Source: Cacajao melanocephalus | Taxonomy: Eukaryota; Chordata; Mammalia; Primates; Pitheciidae | DNA length: 64,000 bases | Reading direction: 5' to 3' | Assembly (NCBI GenBank): GCA_963573385.1 | Contig: CAUYLG010076827.1 | Coordinates: 62,001-126,000, forward strand | Part shown: positions 50,836 to 63,793 of the stretch, one piece after another | Position numbering within the stretch: the first letter of the stretch is position 1 | Layout of the letters: each line of letters starts with the position of its first letter | Position numbers and translations under genes: made by a program | Notes under the pieces: model-generated | Databases searched by the model: none | What the model was told of the DNA's origin: nothing | The model's input: only the letters and a program-made list of their open reading frames with translations

Positions 50836-51369
50836 GGATATAGCAGCTCATTTATATGTATGGAATATTCAGTTTTTTAATGTGCTCTGCAACTACGCAC
50901 AAAAAGCTAGTTGACACATATTTATCCATAAAATAGAGGAAAATAAATGACTACTTGGAAATGATTTACCAAAAGGTTATATATTCACCATTTATTTTCA
51001 TAAAACACCCTGCTTCTTATCTGTGTCCAATCTCAGCATCCAGACACTTAGCAGGATACCACTAGTGTTCCCAGATACGGCAGGTTGCAATGTGCTTCAT
51101 CTAACACTTAAGGAATCACTGCAGCGAGCCTGCAGCATTACGGCGCATCTGCACAGGTAGCCGCACTCAGTGTACAAATCAAGCAGGCTCTGAAAAACAT
51201 GGCACTGCCAACGTGAAGCTATGGGGTTCTTGTTGTCTTCAAAATAAAAAGATGATTCTTACATTGTTCAAGAGAAGATTACTGCCAAAGACAAACTAGT
51301 TTTCTGAGCTCTGTCCTCTGATAAGCATGTACTGCAATCCTGCCATATGAATACTAATTTTACCACTAA

Positions 51370-51515
51370 GGGTCAATATTTATGCAGCTCTAGCTACCTG
51401 CCAAGTGCTGTCTTGGGGCTTTCTGTTTATCCTCACACCAACCCCTCATCAGAGTTGATGGAGGCACAGTGAGGCTAAGAAACCCCCCGATGGTTACAGT
51501 TAAGAAGCAGTAGAA
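51370..51515 (-). mobile_element. MIR relic
   Basis: gctacctgccaagtgctgtc, tgtttatcctcacaccaacc, gaggcacagtgaggctaaga. Antisense MIR core. Confidence 0.65.
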
Positions 51516-52785
51516 CTGGGGGTGGGGGACCTGGGCAGGGGAGCTGGCTCCAGCTCCTTGGCTTTTTATTGCCCCCTCCCTACAGACCAGGCTGTGTGAC
51601 AGGCCTCGGGATTATAAAGGTATCTGAGACACAGTTCCTTGGGAAGCGGAGAAACACACCCATCACCGTGGAGATATGACATGGAGGGCCAGTTGTCTGT
51701 TTAAGTCTAAAGGAGCAACATAGTAAAGACTAACCTAAAACTCTCAAGAAAGACTATCAAGAAAGGTTCCCTCTGATAGAGTATTAATTCCTGGAAGATG
51801 GTCCCAAAGAACTGATCGTCCTTGGGGATGATGTGAATATAGAGAAAGGCAAAGAGGAAGAGACAGGCATGACCTTAGGATGAAAACAGAACGGAAGGCT
51901 GTAACGCCAGGTTGCCTTGGGATCACAGATGAGGCAGTTGGATCCCCACAAAGAATTGCATGCAAAAGAACCTAGCAAGTCTGGACTCTGGTGGACAAGC
52001 AAATAAACAGTGATTGCTGGGTAGGAAGCACTCAGAGGAGAGTACTGTGATGGACACAGAGGCCCAGTAGGCAGAACCAGTGGAACCCACTGGTTGAATA
52101 GAAGACATGGGTTTTCTTTCTTTTTAGGAAGGGAAAAAGGCAGATGTTAGAGCAAAGCTGGAAGGTGAGCAAGCTGGCAGGGGAGGGAGAGGGCAGCTCC
52201 CAGGAGCTCATTAGCAGAGGTCCCTAGGTCTTCACTTTTACATGCAGACACTGCAAACTGACAGCTCATGGGCCAAACAGTGTGCTGCTCTGTGTTTTAA
52301 TCTGAACAATTTGTCTGCAGGAAAATCAGGAAATTTAACATCTTCCAGATTTCTAACTTATCTTTTAAAAAATAAAAGACAAGGCAGATTGGCCTTGGGC
52401 TTCCACCAGGAGGCCACAGCGTGGTCCTGTTGAGAAGAGGCTGGCAATGCCCTGCTGCCCATGACCCATACCACTTCCCCATGCCCTTCACCCTGGGCCC
52501 TTTAACACATTTGCATCCCCTGCCTGGTCCATGTACACATTTGAATAGGTGACCCCTAAGTTCAGATGCTAACAACAGGAGGGAATATGGCTGCCTTGGG
52601 GAAGAATAAGGGCTCATGCTTCACAGTAAGGGGAAACTCAACTATGAAGAGGCCTAGCTGTCACCTTCATTGGGGAGTTAAAGACCAGAAAGGACCATTA
52701 GCCCACGAGTGCTTCCAGCCTGCTCCCATTCACACCAAAATCAGGGTTTTACCTATTTTAAAATATGTTATTTTATAATTTACAT
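51516..52785. other. Unassigned intronic sequence
   Basis: About 1.3 kb with several short frames on the minus strand (51744-52108, 52297-52617), no domains. Parts around 51890-52120 could be a decayed L2. Confidence 0.45.
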
Positions 52786-52789
52786 ACAC

Positions 52790-52990
52790 TATTCCATTAA
52801 ACAACATATATTAAAAGATACATTACCTTATTTAACAACCTTATGAGATAAATGTGATTGTCCCCCTTTTGCACATGAGAATACTGAGGTTTAAAGAGTT
52901 AAGTATTAGGCCAAGGCCACACAATGTAGATTTGAACAAGGGCAGTCCACCTCCAGAGCTCATGAACTTGAGGGGATATCAGACCCAAAG
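52790..52990 (-). mobile_element. MIR element
   Basis: ccttatgagataaatgtgat, cacatgagaatactgaggtt, gttaagtattaggccaaggc, agatttgaacaagggcagtc. Confidence 0.7.
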
Positions 52991-53479
52991 AATGTTAATA
53001 CATGCTCTCTTTAAAAGGATTTTTCGGGGTCAAGTAAGTTAGGAAAATATTCATTTCAGGTTTCTTAGGATTCTCAGAATCTTTAAAATACTAATGGGTT
53101 TTGTGGATCATCAAGTAAGAAAATCCATGTCTCCAATTGAGTCATGAAATCTTTGCCAGAAACACAGCATAGAACATGCTGTGGTGGAGAAGATGGCTTC
53201 TAAAGCAAGATGAATGAAAACTTATAATTACAGGTTGAGCAATGTGGATTTTCTAAGCTAAATCAATTATTTACAAACCTTATATTTTTGAAAACAGTAC
53301 TTCATGTATCGAAGTCTGTTAGCTTATGATCCCATGTTTTCCTCATCAACCTAAAATCTCAATTAAAATAAATCTGTTGTTATGATTCTACTAATCTGAA
53401 ATTCTATTAACTGTGACTCTAACACTTTAACCATAGCAAGATAATAAAAAATAATCTCCCACATGTATAGGATATTTTG

Positions 53480-53640
53480 ACATTTATTGTTTTACATATT
53501 CCTTAATATAACCTTTATATACTAGAAATGACCTTGTTTCCACTTTATAGATGAAGAAACTTAGGCCCAAGAAGGTTAAATGATTGACAAAGGTCAAAGA
53601 GCAACCAAGTAAGTGACAGTACAGCTTTAGGTGTTGCCAG
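53480..53640 (-). mobile_element. MIR relic
   Basis: tttatagatgaagaaactta, ggcccaagaaggttaaatga, ttgacaaaggtcaaagagca. Confidence 0.65.
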
Positions 53641-53992
53641 ATATTAATGTACTGACTGAAGACTGATACAGTTTTTATAATAAAAGCATTTAGTTATCTT
53701 ACTTATCAGGAGATTATTCATATTATTAAGTCATAGAGCTTCCATTAGCCACATATTTTGATAATCCCATTCCTCAGCCTTGGTAGTTTATAGAGAATAT
53801 ATTCTAATAAGTCTTCTAAGTAATGTGTCTTAGCACATCAGGATTACTTTAATACACTAAAAATCCAATCCAAAGTGCCAGTAGTCTTTAAAACAGAAAT
53901 ATGGCTACTAAGAATTTAAGGAAGAATTAACAACCCTTCTCAAACGATCCCAAAAAATTAAAGACAAAGGAGCACTTCCAAACTCATTAGAT

Positions 53993-54032
53993 GGATGGAT
54001 GGAAGGAAGGAAGGAAGGGAAGGAAGGAAGGG
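53993..54032 (+). repeat. (GGAT)(GGAA)n microsatellite inside L1
   Basis: ggatggatggaaggaaggaa followed by further GGAA units. It replaces a stretch of L1 ORF2 that should lie between the flanking words. Confidence 0.9.
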
Positions 54033-56059
54033 ATTACAGACCAATATCTCTAATGAACATGGATGCAAAAATCCTCAAGAAATACTAGTAAAATGAATTT
54101 AGCTGTGCATTAAAAAAATTGCATACCATGATCAAGTGGAATTTCTCTCTGGATGCAAGGATGGTTTAAAATACGCAAAGCAATCAATGTGGTTCACTGC
54201 ATTAACAGAATAAAGAATAAAAATCATACGATCATCTCAAAAGATGCAGAAGAAGGATTTGACAAAATGCAATACCCTTTCATGATAAAAACAATAAATT
54301 AGACACAATGAAATCCATCTATGACAAGCCCACAGTAAACATCACATTCTAAGTTGGAAAGCTGAAAGCTTTTCCTCTAAGATTAAGGAAAAAATAAAGA
54401 TGCCTACTCTTGCCACTTTTATTCAACATAGTACTAGAGGTGCTAGCCAGAGCAATTAAGCAGGAAAAAGAAGTAAAAGGCATTCAAATATGGCAGGAAG
54501 ATGAATTGTCTGTCTGAAGATAATATGATCTTACATATAGAAAACTCTAAAGATCTCACTAAAAATCTGTTAGAACTAATACACAAATTCAGTACAGTTG
54601 CAGGATACAAAAATCAACAAACATCAGTTGTGTTTCTTTCTGTATACTAATAATAAACTCCCTAACAAAAAATCAAGAAAACAATTCAATTTACAATAGC
54701 ATCAAAAAGAGTTAAATACTTAGGAATAAAGTTAACCAAAGAGGTGAAAGATCTGTACACTGAAAACTATAAAACACTGATGAAAGAAACTGAAGAATAT
54801 AAAAATAAACAGAAAGATATCCTGTGTTCATAGATTGGAAAAATTAAAATCATTAAAATGTCCATATTACCCAAAGTGATTTACAGATTCAATGTTATCC
54901 CTAACAACATTTCAATGGTATTTTTTACATAAATAGAAAAAAATCCTAAATTTCATATGGAACCGCAAAAGTCACAAAAACCAAAGCATCTTTGAGCAAA
55001 AAGAACAAAGCTAGAGGCATCACACTATCTAATCTCAAACTATTACAAAGCTATAGTAATCAAAACAGTATGGCACTGGCATATAAACATACACATAGAC
55101 TACCAGAACAGAATATAAAGTCCAGAAATAAACCCCAGTATATATGGTCAACTAATGTTTGACAAGGGTGCAAAAATACACAATGGGGGAAAAGACATTC
55201 TCTTGAATAAGTGGTGTTAGGGACAACTAAATATCCACATGTGAATGAATGAACTTGGATACTTGCCTTACACCATATACAAAAATAGACTAAAATAGAT
55301 TCAAGACTTAAATGTAAGATCTGAAATCATAACCCCCCTAGAAGAACGTAGGCCAAAAGCTCCTTGACATAGATGTTGGCAATGATTATTTGGATATAAC
55401 ACTAAAAGCACAGGTAACAAAAACAAATATAAAAACAAACAAGTGGGACTACATCTGCACAGTAAAGGTAGCAATCAATAAAATGAAAGGGCAACCTATA
55501 GAATGGGAGAAAACACTTCCAACCATATATCTGATAAGGAGTTAATAGCCAAAATATATAAGGAACTCACACAATAGTAAAAAACATAAAAATAAACAAA
55601 CTCAATTAAAAACCAAGCAAAGGAACCAGAATAGACATTTTTCCAAAAAAGGCATACAAATGGTCAACAGGTATATGAAAAGGTACTGACAATGACTAAT
55701 CGTCAGGGAAATGTAAATCAAAATAAGATATTATTTCACACCTGTTAGGATGGATACTATCAAAAAGACTAGAGATAGCAAGTGTTGGCCAGGGTATGGA
55801 GAAAAGCGAACACTTGCACACTGTTGGTGGGAATGTACGTTAGTACATTCATTATGGAAAATAGTATGGCGGTTCCTCCATAAATCCATAAATTGAAAGC
55901 AGAACTACTGTATGATACAGGAATCTCACTTCTAGGTATATATTCAAAAGAAATGAAACCAGTATTTAGAGGAGAGATCTGTACCCCATGCTCACTGCAG
56001 CATTAGTTATACTACCTAATTTATGGAAACAGTCTAAGTGTCATTGATGAATGAATCAG

Positions 56060-56330
56060 AAATTGACATATATATGTATGTGTATATGTGTGTATGTAAA
56101 TATAAGCATATATGTGTGTGTACATTATTATATATGGAATTATATATCATGGAATATTATATATTATATGTGTTATATATAATATACATAACAATGATAT
56201 ACATTATTAATGATATATATCATTATATGTCCATACTACCCAGTGATTTATTTATATATAATATGATATATTATATAATCAAATATTATATATTATAACA
56301 TAATGGAATATTATATATAGAGAGAGAAAT
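56060..56330. repeat. AT-rich palindromic low-complexity region
   Basis: TATATA/ATTATA-rich sequence with many imperfect inverted repeats (for example tgatatacattattaatgat). Located in the L1 just before the 3' UTR. A frame of 86 codons here is an artefact of composition. Confidence 0.9.
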
Positions 56331-56678
56331 ATTATTCAGCTACAAAAAAGAAAGGAAATTCTGCCATTTATGAACACATAGATGAACTTGGAAGACATTA
56401 TGCTAACTGAAATAAGCCAGACATATAAAGACTAATATTATATGATCTCACTTATATGTAAAATCTTTAAAAAGTTGAACTAACCTCGAAGCAAAGAGTA
56501 GAAAGGTGGTTGCCAGGGGCTGGGGGTGTGGTGGTGGGGAGGTGTTGGTCAAAGGGCACAAACTTCTACTCATAAGATTAATGAGTTCTGAGGATCTAAT
56601 ATACAGTATGGTGACTATAGTTAATAATACTGTATTGTTTACTTGAAATCTGATGAGAGATTTTAACTGTCCTTATTA

Positions 56679-56679
<1 letters not shown>

Positions 56680-56706
<27 letters not shown>
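56680..56706. repeat. (CA)n microsatellite in L1 3' UTR
   Basis: 13 or more CA units after ccttattata. Confidence 0.95.
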
Positions 56707-56711
<5 letters not shown>

Positions 56712-56848
56712 AAATGATAATTGAGTGGTGATGGGTATACTAATTTGATTGTAATAATCTTTATACAATGCATGCAGCTATCGCATCATCACATTGTATA
56801 CCTTGAATATATATACTTTTGTCAATTAAATATTTTAAAATAAAAAAT

Positions 56849-57870
56849 AATACATAGAAATATGAACAGTTTTTTACTTCTGGGCTACAGAAAAGTAAAT
56901 ATTTATTTTCCCTACATAATTCTGCTTTTTTTTTTTCGTATAGCTTACATATATAAATCTTAAGGATCGTTAGCACCATGTTTTGGTACGAAAAAGAATA
57001 TGGGAAGAAGGATATTACAATAAGAAAAATAATGCATTTTTCTTCTCTATGCTGCCTCTTGTCATTTAGTTTCTGTGTAACCTAATTCTTATTCTGATCA
57101 GAGAAGAAGGAACTGAAAATCAGGATTTTATTAACACCATCGATATCTCCCCACTCTCCGGCAAGTACACAAACATAGTCCTCTGGTTTCTAATTATGCA
57201 TTTCATAGATGAGCTTCCCTGGCTGCTCTCTATGCAGATGATGAATAAAGTAGCTTTTGTTTTCAGATATTTATTTTGAAGACCTCTTCATTAAGTGCTA
57301 TTTGGGGGCAAATGTGTATCTATGGAAGGTTAAGAAAAACATGCAGATAAAATAGCCATCAAGGAAATGTGCCACTGACAAAATCTAACATGGTCTCTCT
57401 TCAGAGAATACATTTAAAATACACAAACACACACATATGCACAGGCACACATGGGAAGGAGAGAGGGAAGAGGGAAGAGAAAAAGAGAGAGAAAGGCTGG
57501 AAGGAGAAGTTAATTTTCAAAAGACCTTTGAAACCACATTTAAAATATATGAAATTCCTAAGCCGAGTAATCATCACTTGCAAATTTGGCTGAGTGTTGA
57601 ATAGCTGAACCAAGAGACCTGCTTGTTTGTTCTCATGGTGGGATGCTGGGGTGGAGAAAAGATGATAATGTCACAAAAATTATTCAATTCTTTAAGGGAG
57701 TCTAGTAATTCTGCTTTTTTCTATATTACAGCTTAGATGAATGGGTTTATGAAACTAACAGGAGAGAAAGTAGAATTCTGACAGGCAGTGGGAAGGGGCT
57801 GACTCTACGCCAACATCTTACCTTGTCAGGCAGAAACTCAGGGCCTGCAGGGTCCTCAGTTGAACACTCA
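56849..57870. other. Unassigned intronic sequence
   Basis: Includes a CA-rich patch (57417-57450) and a GA-rich patch (57455-57500), nothing gene-like. Confidence 0.5.
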
Positions 57871-57873
57871 AGG

Positions 57874-57874
<1 letters not shown>

Positions 57875-57956
<82 letters not shown>

Positions 57957-57966
57957 GAGAGAGAGA
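57875..57966. repeat. Compound (TG)n(AG)n microsatellite
   Basis: About 21 TG units (57875-57917) pass straight into about 24 AG units with one CAG interruption (57948-57950). A junction of a Z-DNA-prone and an H-DNA-prone tract. Confidence 0.97.
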
Positions 57967-58260
57967 ATGTTGGGGGGAGCTAGCTAAGGGGAGAAACTAG
58001 AACTAATGGCTATTCCATTACAGAAACAGATATCCCCTAGAGAAATTCTTTCTTCTGTTTTTGAATTCCATCACAAATTGGATAAAAAAGCCATCGAACC
58101 TTTAAGAAACAGCAATAGTTTCCTCAGTAAATAAGTGGAAAAGACATCACATTTAGGGACACAAAAGAGGATCCTTCCAAACAGACTTCCCTGGTTAGAA
58201 TAGCCACTTGCCTGTGCCCAGGATGGAACAGACTGCAGGGTTATCACAGTCAGGAAGGGT
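57967..58260. other. Unassigned intronic sequence
   Basis: Nothing recognised. Confidence 0.5.
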
Positions 58261-58264
58261 ATGA

Positions 58265-58470
58265 ATTAAACTGTCTGGGTTTAACCTGGCTTCCTCACTT
58301 ACTTTCAGAGTCCTGTGGCCTTAGGCCTGTTATCTAACCTTTCTGGGTCTCAGGTTCCTCATCTGTAAAATGGGAACAGTAACAATATCTATGTAACAGG
58401 TTTTTAAAAAAATATGTAAAATGCTTAGAACAGTACCTGAAGGTTTAAGGATCTGTTAAACAAATCACTA
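58265..58470 (+). mobile_element. MIR element
   Basis: tctgggtttaacctggcttc, cctgttatctaacctttctg, ctcaggttcctcatctgtaa, aatgggaacagtaacaatat, aaaatgcttagaacagtacc. A well-preserved sense MIR. Confidence 0.88.
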
Positions 58471-58589
58471 TAACTGTAATATAGACAGGTTGAGTGAGTT
58501 TGTTTCTGTTACTAAACAATTTGATTTATTAATAATGTAAATGGTAGCCATGTTCCTCTGGAAGATTTTAAGCTGCCATACAAATGAAA

Positions 58590-58740
58590 TCTCTTAGAAG
58601 GCGAGCCATCTTTATTCATTTTATAAATAGGGAGACTGAGGCACAGTAGGGAAGACTTAAGCATGTGTGATTCTTCCCCAAATTCTGCAGAATGCCTCTC
58701 ACCTGCCTGCAGGTGCTCAATAAACACTGGTGGACAGCTG
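58590..58740. mobile_element. MIR and L2 relics, short
   Basis: tttataaatagggagactga and ggcacagtagggaag look like antisense MIR; cctgcaggtgctcaataaac looks like a sense L2 end. Confidence 0.5.
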
Positions 58741-59435
58741 AATTTCCAGAGGTCCCAAGACCTACCTGCTCATGCAACCAAGATAGAAAGGTTCTTCTTT
58801 ATTCTAATCTCACTTATTTTACAGATCCTAATTGCTAAGGAAGAACAGTGCTATATTAGGCATACTGACCATTTTGTTTTTACAATTGCTTTTTAATTTT
58901 AAGAATGAGAATTATATATTGGACACAGGGAGCACTCATGCATTGACCGTTAACACATTTGTTTATGGAGTGTCACTGGTCTAACAATGAATGAATGATG
59001 GTTGGAAATCACCAGACAGACCACCACAGCACATTTATTTCTTACAGCCCATTAGGCCTTGGCTAAACACCCATTTTAATTCAACTCAAATGTCTCTATG
59101 TGAGCTTCACAGCTCTCCCTGAAGACAGGGCAACACACTCGAGCAGTCAAAAATCAGCCACCACGAAATCTGCAAGTTGAACACTGTTGCAACCACAATG
59201 ATACAATAAACTTTAGTATCGCATGTCTCTGGGTTTAACATAAAGAGCTATTTTGCTGAAAGCGCAAACAAAATTTTTTAACTTTGTAGAAGGTCATTTT
59301 TTTTTTTCATTTAGTGAAATCTGAGTAAAAGCCCAGCCATGGAGAGTATTACAATAGTATATACACACAGGCTTAGAATTATCTGGTAGCAATGGCTCTT
59401 CTGGAAATTGTCAGCATAAACTACATGAAATTTCT
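58741..59435. other. Unassigned intronic sequence
   Basis: Nothing recognised. Confidence 0.45.
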
Positions 59436-59439
59436 AATA

Positions 59440-59650
59440 AGTGACTGGTTTTTGACACCTAAAAAAGCAATTTCATATAGCCCACCTGATAGTTGTATAA
59501 TGTAGGACAGATTTCTAAATTCTCTAAATTTTCCTCATTGCAAAATGGGGTACTTAGTGCTTTCTTTATGGGGTTACTGTAAAGATTCTGATACATGACA
59601 AGCATAGTCACTGTGGGCCCATAAGTACTTAACATAGCTAAGTCATTATA
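59440..59650 (+). mobile_element. MIR relic
   Basis: taaattttcctcattgcaaa, aatggggtacttagtgcttt, atggggttactgtaaagatt and ataagtacttaacatagcta. Confidence 0.65.
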
Positions 59651-60135
59651 TGTAGTCATAATATTAGCATCTGGTTCTGAGGCTAAACTGAAAGTATGTT
59701 GTTACTGTGACCATTTTTAAAAGTGCATCAGGAATTAAGGGCCTGGCTCCTCAGAAAGAACCGCCCCATGTCACAAAGTGCAGAGGCAGGACACCTCATG
59801 ACGCCCTTCTTTCTTTTTGCCTCCTCTTCAGCATTAACAGCAGTTTCAACGAAGCAGCTGTCAGCTGTAGGCGGGTGCCAGGACTCAGAGCAAACAAGCA
59901 TACCCAGCAACTGGCACACACCTGGCTGGAAACTGCCTGTGAGATGCCGAGAGTTCTGCTGCCTCTGGGACAATGTTCAGCTTCTTCAGCAGCAGCACTA
60001 GCTGGCGAGACACATGACAGATTTTGTTTTTGTAAGAAAAAGCAAAATATAACTTATTTAAAGGCTTTCTGAAATCCCCTCTCTGCCCACTATGGCTGAC
60101 CCTCATTTCTCTATGTGTGCCTGTGGGTTTTGTTT
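59651..60135. other. Unassigned intronic sequence
   Basis: Overlapping plus- and minus-strand frames (59707-60072, 59728-59973) have no recognised domain and no splice context. Confidence 0.45.
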
Positions 60136-60139
60136 TTAA

Positions 60140-60300
60140 CTTCCTTCTGCATTCCTAGTCAAGAGAGCACTAAATGTTCTGAAACTGTTTCTTGGGCATT
60201 GCTTTTCTCTCTTCAGCTGCACTTGGTGCTAAGACAGGAGCCATTCCCGGTGCTGGGCACATACCAGGCTCTCAGTAAACAGATGGTGAATAATTGATGC
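60140..60300 (+). mobile_element. L2-like relic
   Basis: gtgctgggcacataccaggc followed by tctcagtaaacagatggtga resembles the L2/MIR end 'gtgcctggcacatagtaggcgctcaataaa'. Confidence 0.5.
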
Positions 60301-61490
60301 TGCAAATCCAGTTGTGAAAATAGCTTCTTGTCCTCTGTAATTGTGCATACCTTTAAGGCTGCAAGCCTTCAAAACAACAATCATGGTTTGGCTTCCTGTA
60401 AACTGTCATGCTGCTGTGAATTCCAAGTTCTTAATTTTATACACATTGGGAAAACTTTCCAGAACCAATGAATACACAACTTTCCCAAAGGTTATGTTTA
60501 TCTTTCATACTAAACAAATGTGGTTTTCGGCAACCTACGTCTTCCACTAATTGTGCATATTGACAGATAGCTATTTATAGCCACAGATGGTAACAGAGGA
60601 TAGGGACCAGTGTCCAACGTAGATGTGAAGAGGGCTGCCTGGAATGGAAAGGATGAGGCCTCCCCTGAGAATGGATTCCTGACCCATCTCATGAATGGCA
60701 GTGTCCAGAGCATGAAGATCAATCACATTTTCCTAGCACTGTCTAGCACTATCCCTGCCCGCAAAGCCATCTCTCCGGCAAGGTCTCACTCTTGTAATAT
60801 GAGTAAGGGAGGTATTATACCCACTTCACAGAGAGAAACTGAGGCAAATGTGGCTGCAGAGACACATGGGGGCTGCTGCTGCTGGCCATGTGGGTATCTG
60901 GGTTTTAGGTGGGTGAAGCTGTGAGGACAGGGGCACCTTGTTTCTGTGTGGTTGTTTTTCTGGTTGACCAGACTGCAGTACAATAAATATGCCTCAGAGC
61001 TCCTCCATTTCTTCAAATGAAAAATGGGAGTAACACAATGTAGAGATTCAAATTGTCTTAAACTCTACCCTTTCTTTCTATAGGCCCTATGTTCTGACAA
61101 AGCAAAAGCAGACAAAACTAAAGGCAGAAAAAAAAATAACAAACAAAACACAAGATAGGGTGAACAATTAATCCAAATGTGATGGCAATATTTTTTAAAG
61201 CTATTTTATTTTTAAGTAGATTTGCAGAGATGTGTAAAGTCTTATCTGCATCATTAATAAGTGACAACATTGCCATGGTGATTACTTATTTACAGAAAAG
61301 AAATAACCACAGAGAAATCAATAACAACGCAACAAGATACAAGGGGCTGGTCAGGGACTGTGAGCCACACACGTCCCTCCACATGCAGTATAAAGTATGT
61401 TCTAATGGACAAAGAAAAATATTGGTTTGGGGTGAAAAATAACTGAGTCCTTCTGCTAAACCCGGAAAATAAGCATTAAAATATCGTAAC
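60301..61490. other. Unassigned intronic sequence
   Basis: Contains a small antisense MIR-like patch at about 60795-60870 (cccacttcacagagagaaac, tgaggcaaatgtgg). Otherwise nothing recognised. Confidence 0.45.
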
Positions 61491-61491
61491 A

Positions 61492-61788
61492 GTCCGGGCA
61501 TGTTGGCTCATTCCTGTAATCCCAGAACTTTGGGAGGCTGAGGCAGGCATTTCACCTGAGGTCAGGAGTTTGAGAGCAGCCTGGCCACATGGTGAAATCC
61601 CACTTCTACTAAAAATATAAAAATTAGCTGGGTGTGGTGGCAGGCACCTGTAATCCCCGCTACTCAGGAGGCTGAGGCAGGAGAATCACTTGAGCCCAGG
61701 AGGCAGAGGTTGCAGTGAGCTGAGATCACACCACTGCACTCCAGCCTGAGTGACAGAGCAAGACTCTGTCTAAGAAAAAAAAAAAAAA
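61492..61788 (+). mobile_element. Alu element (S-type)
   Basis: gtccgggcatgttggctcat, full left and right arms, gagtgacagagcaagactct and a poly-A tail of about 14 bases. Confidence 0.96.
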
Positions 61789-61994
61789 CCCTCATAATAA
61801 AATGGACAAAGTCATTGGTAAGATGATAAAATGTAAGAGCAGTAAAAAACATGTTTTGAGATATTTACTCACACTTTTAAGGAAATACAGCAACTCCTAG
61901 CAGGGCAAGAAGAAGTTTACACACAAGCCCTAATATACTCATTTAAATACAAATAAAGCATTTATTTAATACACTAAAATGGACATCTATAGCT

Positions 61995-62210
61995 ATAATA
62001 GTTAAGGCAATGCTTTCTATATGTCATGTACTGTGCTAAGAATTTTATGTGTATTGAAAGTCATTAATCCCCACAAAACCTTATCTTCCACTAAGGGTAA
62101 TATTATCCCCTTTTTACAAATGAGAAAACAGGCCAGAAAAATGTCATAAGGCAGTAGAGTTGGGAAGTTAATTCAGGCAGTCTGGTTCTAGAGCTCATGT
62201 CTTGCCACTA
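61995..62210 (-). mobile_element. MIR element
   Basis: atgtcatgtactgtgctaag, aagggtaatattatcccctt, tttacaaatgagaaaacagg, ggcagtctggttctagagct. Clear antisense MIR. Confidence 0.8.
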
Positions 62211-63045
62211 TTTTCTTTTTGCTTACTTATCTTTTCATTTAAAAATAACTTTTTTTTTAAATTGAAAACGTACTAATTCCACCTTCCAGCCCCTACCCCA
62301 TGAATCCGGGTTTTTCATGGCCATTCACACATGGAACAAGACACAAGCTGGGTAGGGTGACGAGGTGTCTGGTTGAGCATAACCTCAGTGCAGCCCAGAG
62401 TTCCCTCCCTGTCCAGTGAGAAGGGGCCACTGTCTGAGCTGCTACGGATGGGTTAGGGAGCAGCAGCCAGGGGCCTTGGCTGAGAACTTGCTCTTGGACA
62501 CCAGCACTAAACAGGTGCTGAGGAAGAAGGTACTGAGGCAGACACAAGAGGACTTAACTATTCATTCTTATCCAAATGAAATGGAAATATTATAAATATT
62601 ATCATATACCTGGAAACATTAAGATTAATATTTGCAAGAGAACACGATAAAATATATAATGGCAATCCAATTATTTTTTGATCCAAAGCTACTGCTAGAT
62701 ATTGGTATATCCTATTTTCCAGATCCATGCTTATCAGAGACTCCACAGTCTTCCTCTCTATAGTTTTAGTAAGCAGTTTAAAGAAGAAAGTAAACGTGAT
62801 TAAATCCTCCAGAAAGGACTGTGAAGAGAGAAATAAAAAAAATCTTAAAATTACACCAAGTTCCACAGCTATTCCAGGTTAATCTTCTATTTTCCCTTCC
62901 CTGGCCATGAGTTCAGTCTTTTCTACAATGAGCTCTGCTTCCTTTTAATGGAGGGTGATATTTAGAAACCAAGATATGGGTACTAAGGTAGCTCAGTGCT
63001 ATTGTGAATGTTTCTAGGCCCTCAAAGCTGGCAGAGCTAGGAATG
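62211..63045. other. Unassigned intronic sequence
   Basis: Minus-strand frames at 62293-62547 and 62558-62866 have no recognised domain. Nothing assigned. Confidence 0.5.
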
Positions 63046-63047
63046 GA

Positions 63048-63048
<1 letters not shown>

Positions 63049-63093
<45 letters not shown>

Positions 63094-63114
63094 CTCTCTC
63101 TCTCTCTCTCTCTC
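63049..63114. repeat. Compound (AC)n(TC)n microsatellite
   Basis: 21 AC units (63049-63090) followed by 12 TC units (63091-63114). Confidence 0.97.
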
Positions 63115-63790
63115 ACTCTTATATTTTCTATGTAAAAAACCATGAGTTTATATCAATACCTTGGATTCTAATATAACAATGAGGGTTTATTATTTATTCT
63201 CTGTTTTCCACATCTGTAATTATATCTATAATTCCCTTCTCAAGTAGTGAGAAATCTGACTCCCATTATTTTCAATATATTTACTCTTCTGTTCAAGCTA
63301 GAATCGCTATAAGACAATTTCAGAATTGCTCACATACACTATTATTTTAAAAATACCCTTCTGACTAGAATTCACTATTTTTTACAGTCTCTGGTAAAAT
63401 TAATATACATCAAATGTCCAAATCATAATGTACATTGCCATGGGTTTTTATACGTCTGTACTCTTATAACCTGCCCCCCCCATCAAGATATAGAGCATTT
63501 CCAATGTCCTCAGGAAATACAAAAGTTGTCTAAGAATCATGGAGACATCAAAAGGACATAGGAGGCAGCTGGAAAGGGCTCCCAGTGGCCAAATCTGGGA
63601 AAATAAGAGGTTAAAAAAACAAACAAACAAAAACATGATAGTAATGAATTGCAACTCACTGAATAAAATTCTATTTATTTAGATATTTACTATTTATTTA
63701 ACTGAAAGTCTTTTTGATATTAAAACAAATTACTGAATGAATATATAAACTTGGGAGAGGAAAAGCTCTTCCTTATAAAAGAATGTCAAT
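63115..63790. other. Unassigned intronic sequence
   Basis: AT-rich, nothing recognised. A short CAAAC-type A-rich patch lies at 63612-63632. Confidence 0.5.
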
Positions 63791-63793
63791 TAC

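Larger units (their letters stand above)
53918..56848 (+). mobile_element. L1M (L1MA/MB-like) 3' half: ORF2 remnant plus 3' UTR
   Basis: The longest LINE piece here, about 2.9 kb. ORF2 words appear in order: attacagaccaatatctcta, gatgcaaggatggtttaaaa, tgcctactcttgccactttt, atattacccaaagtgattta, aatagactaaaatagattca, tcacttctaggtatatattc. The 3' UTR is seen as ggtggttgccaggggctggg, tacagtatggtgactatagt and tataccttgaatatatatac, ending in AAATAAAAAATAA. Many stops and frameshifts, so it is dead. Three simple repeats have grown inside it (GGAA at 53993, TA at 56060, CA at 56680). Confidence 0.9.

Noticed and set aside
53918..56848. Considered whether the large L1 fragment could be active
   Set aside because: It lacks the 5' half, is interrupted by simple repeats and has many stops; it is a dead fragment.
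59707..60072. 121-codon frame overlapping others on both strands
   Set aside because: Multiple overlapping frames with no recognised domain suggest local absence of stops rather than coding.
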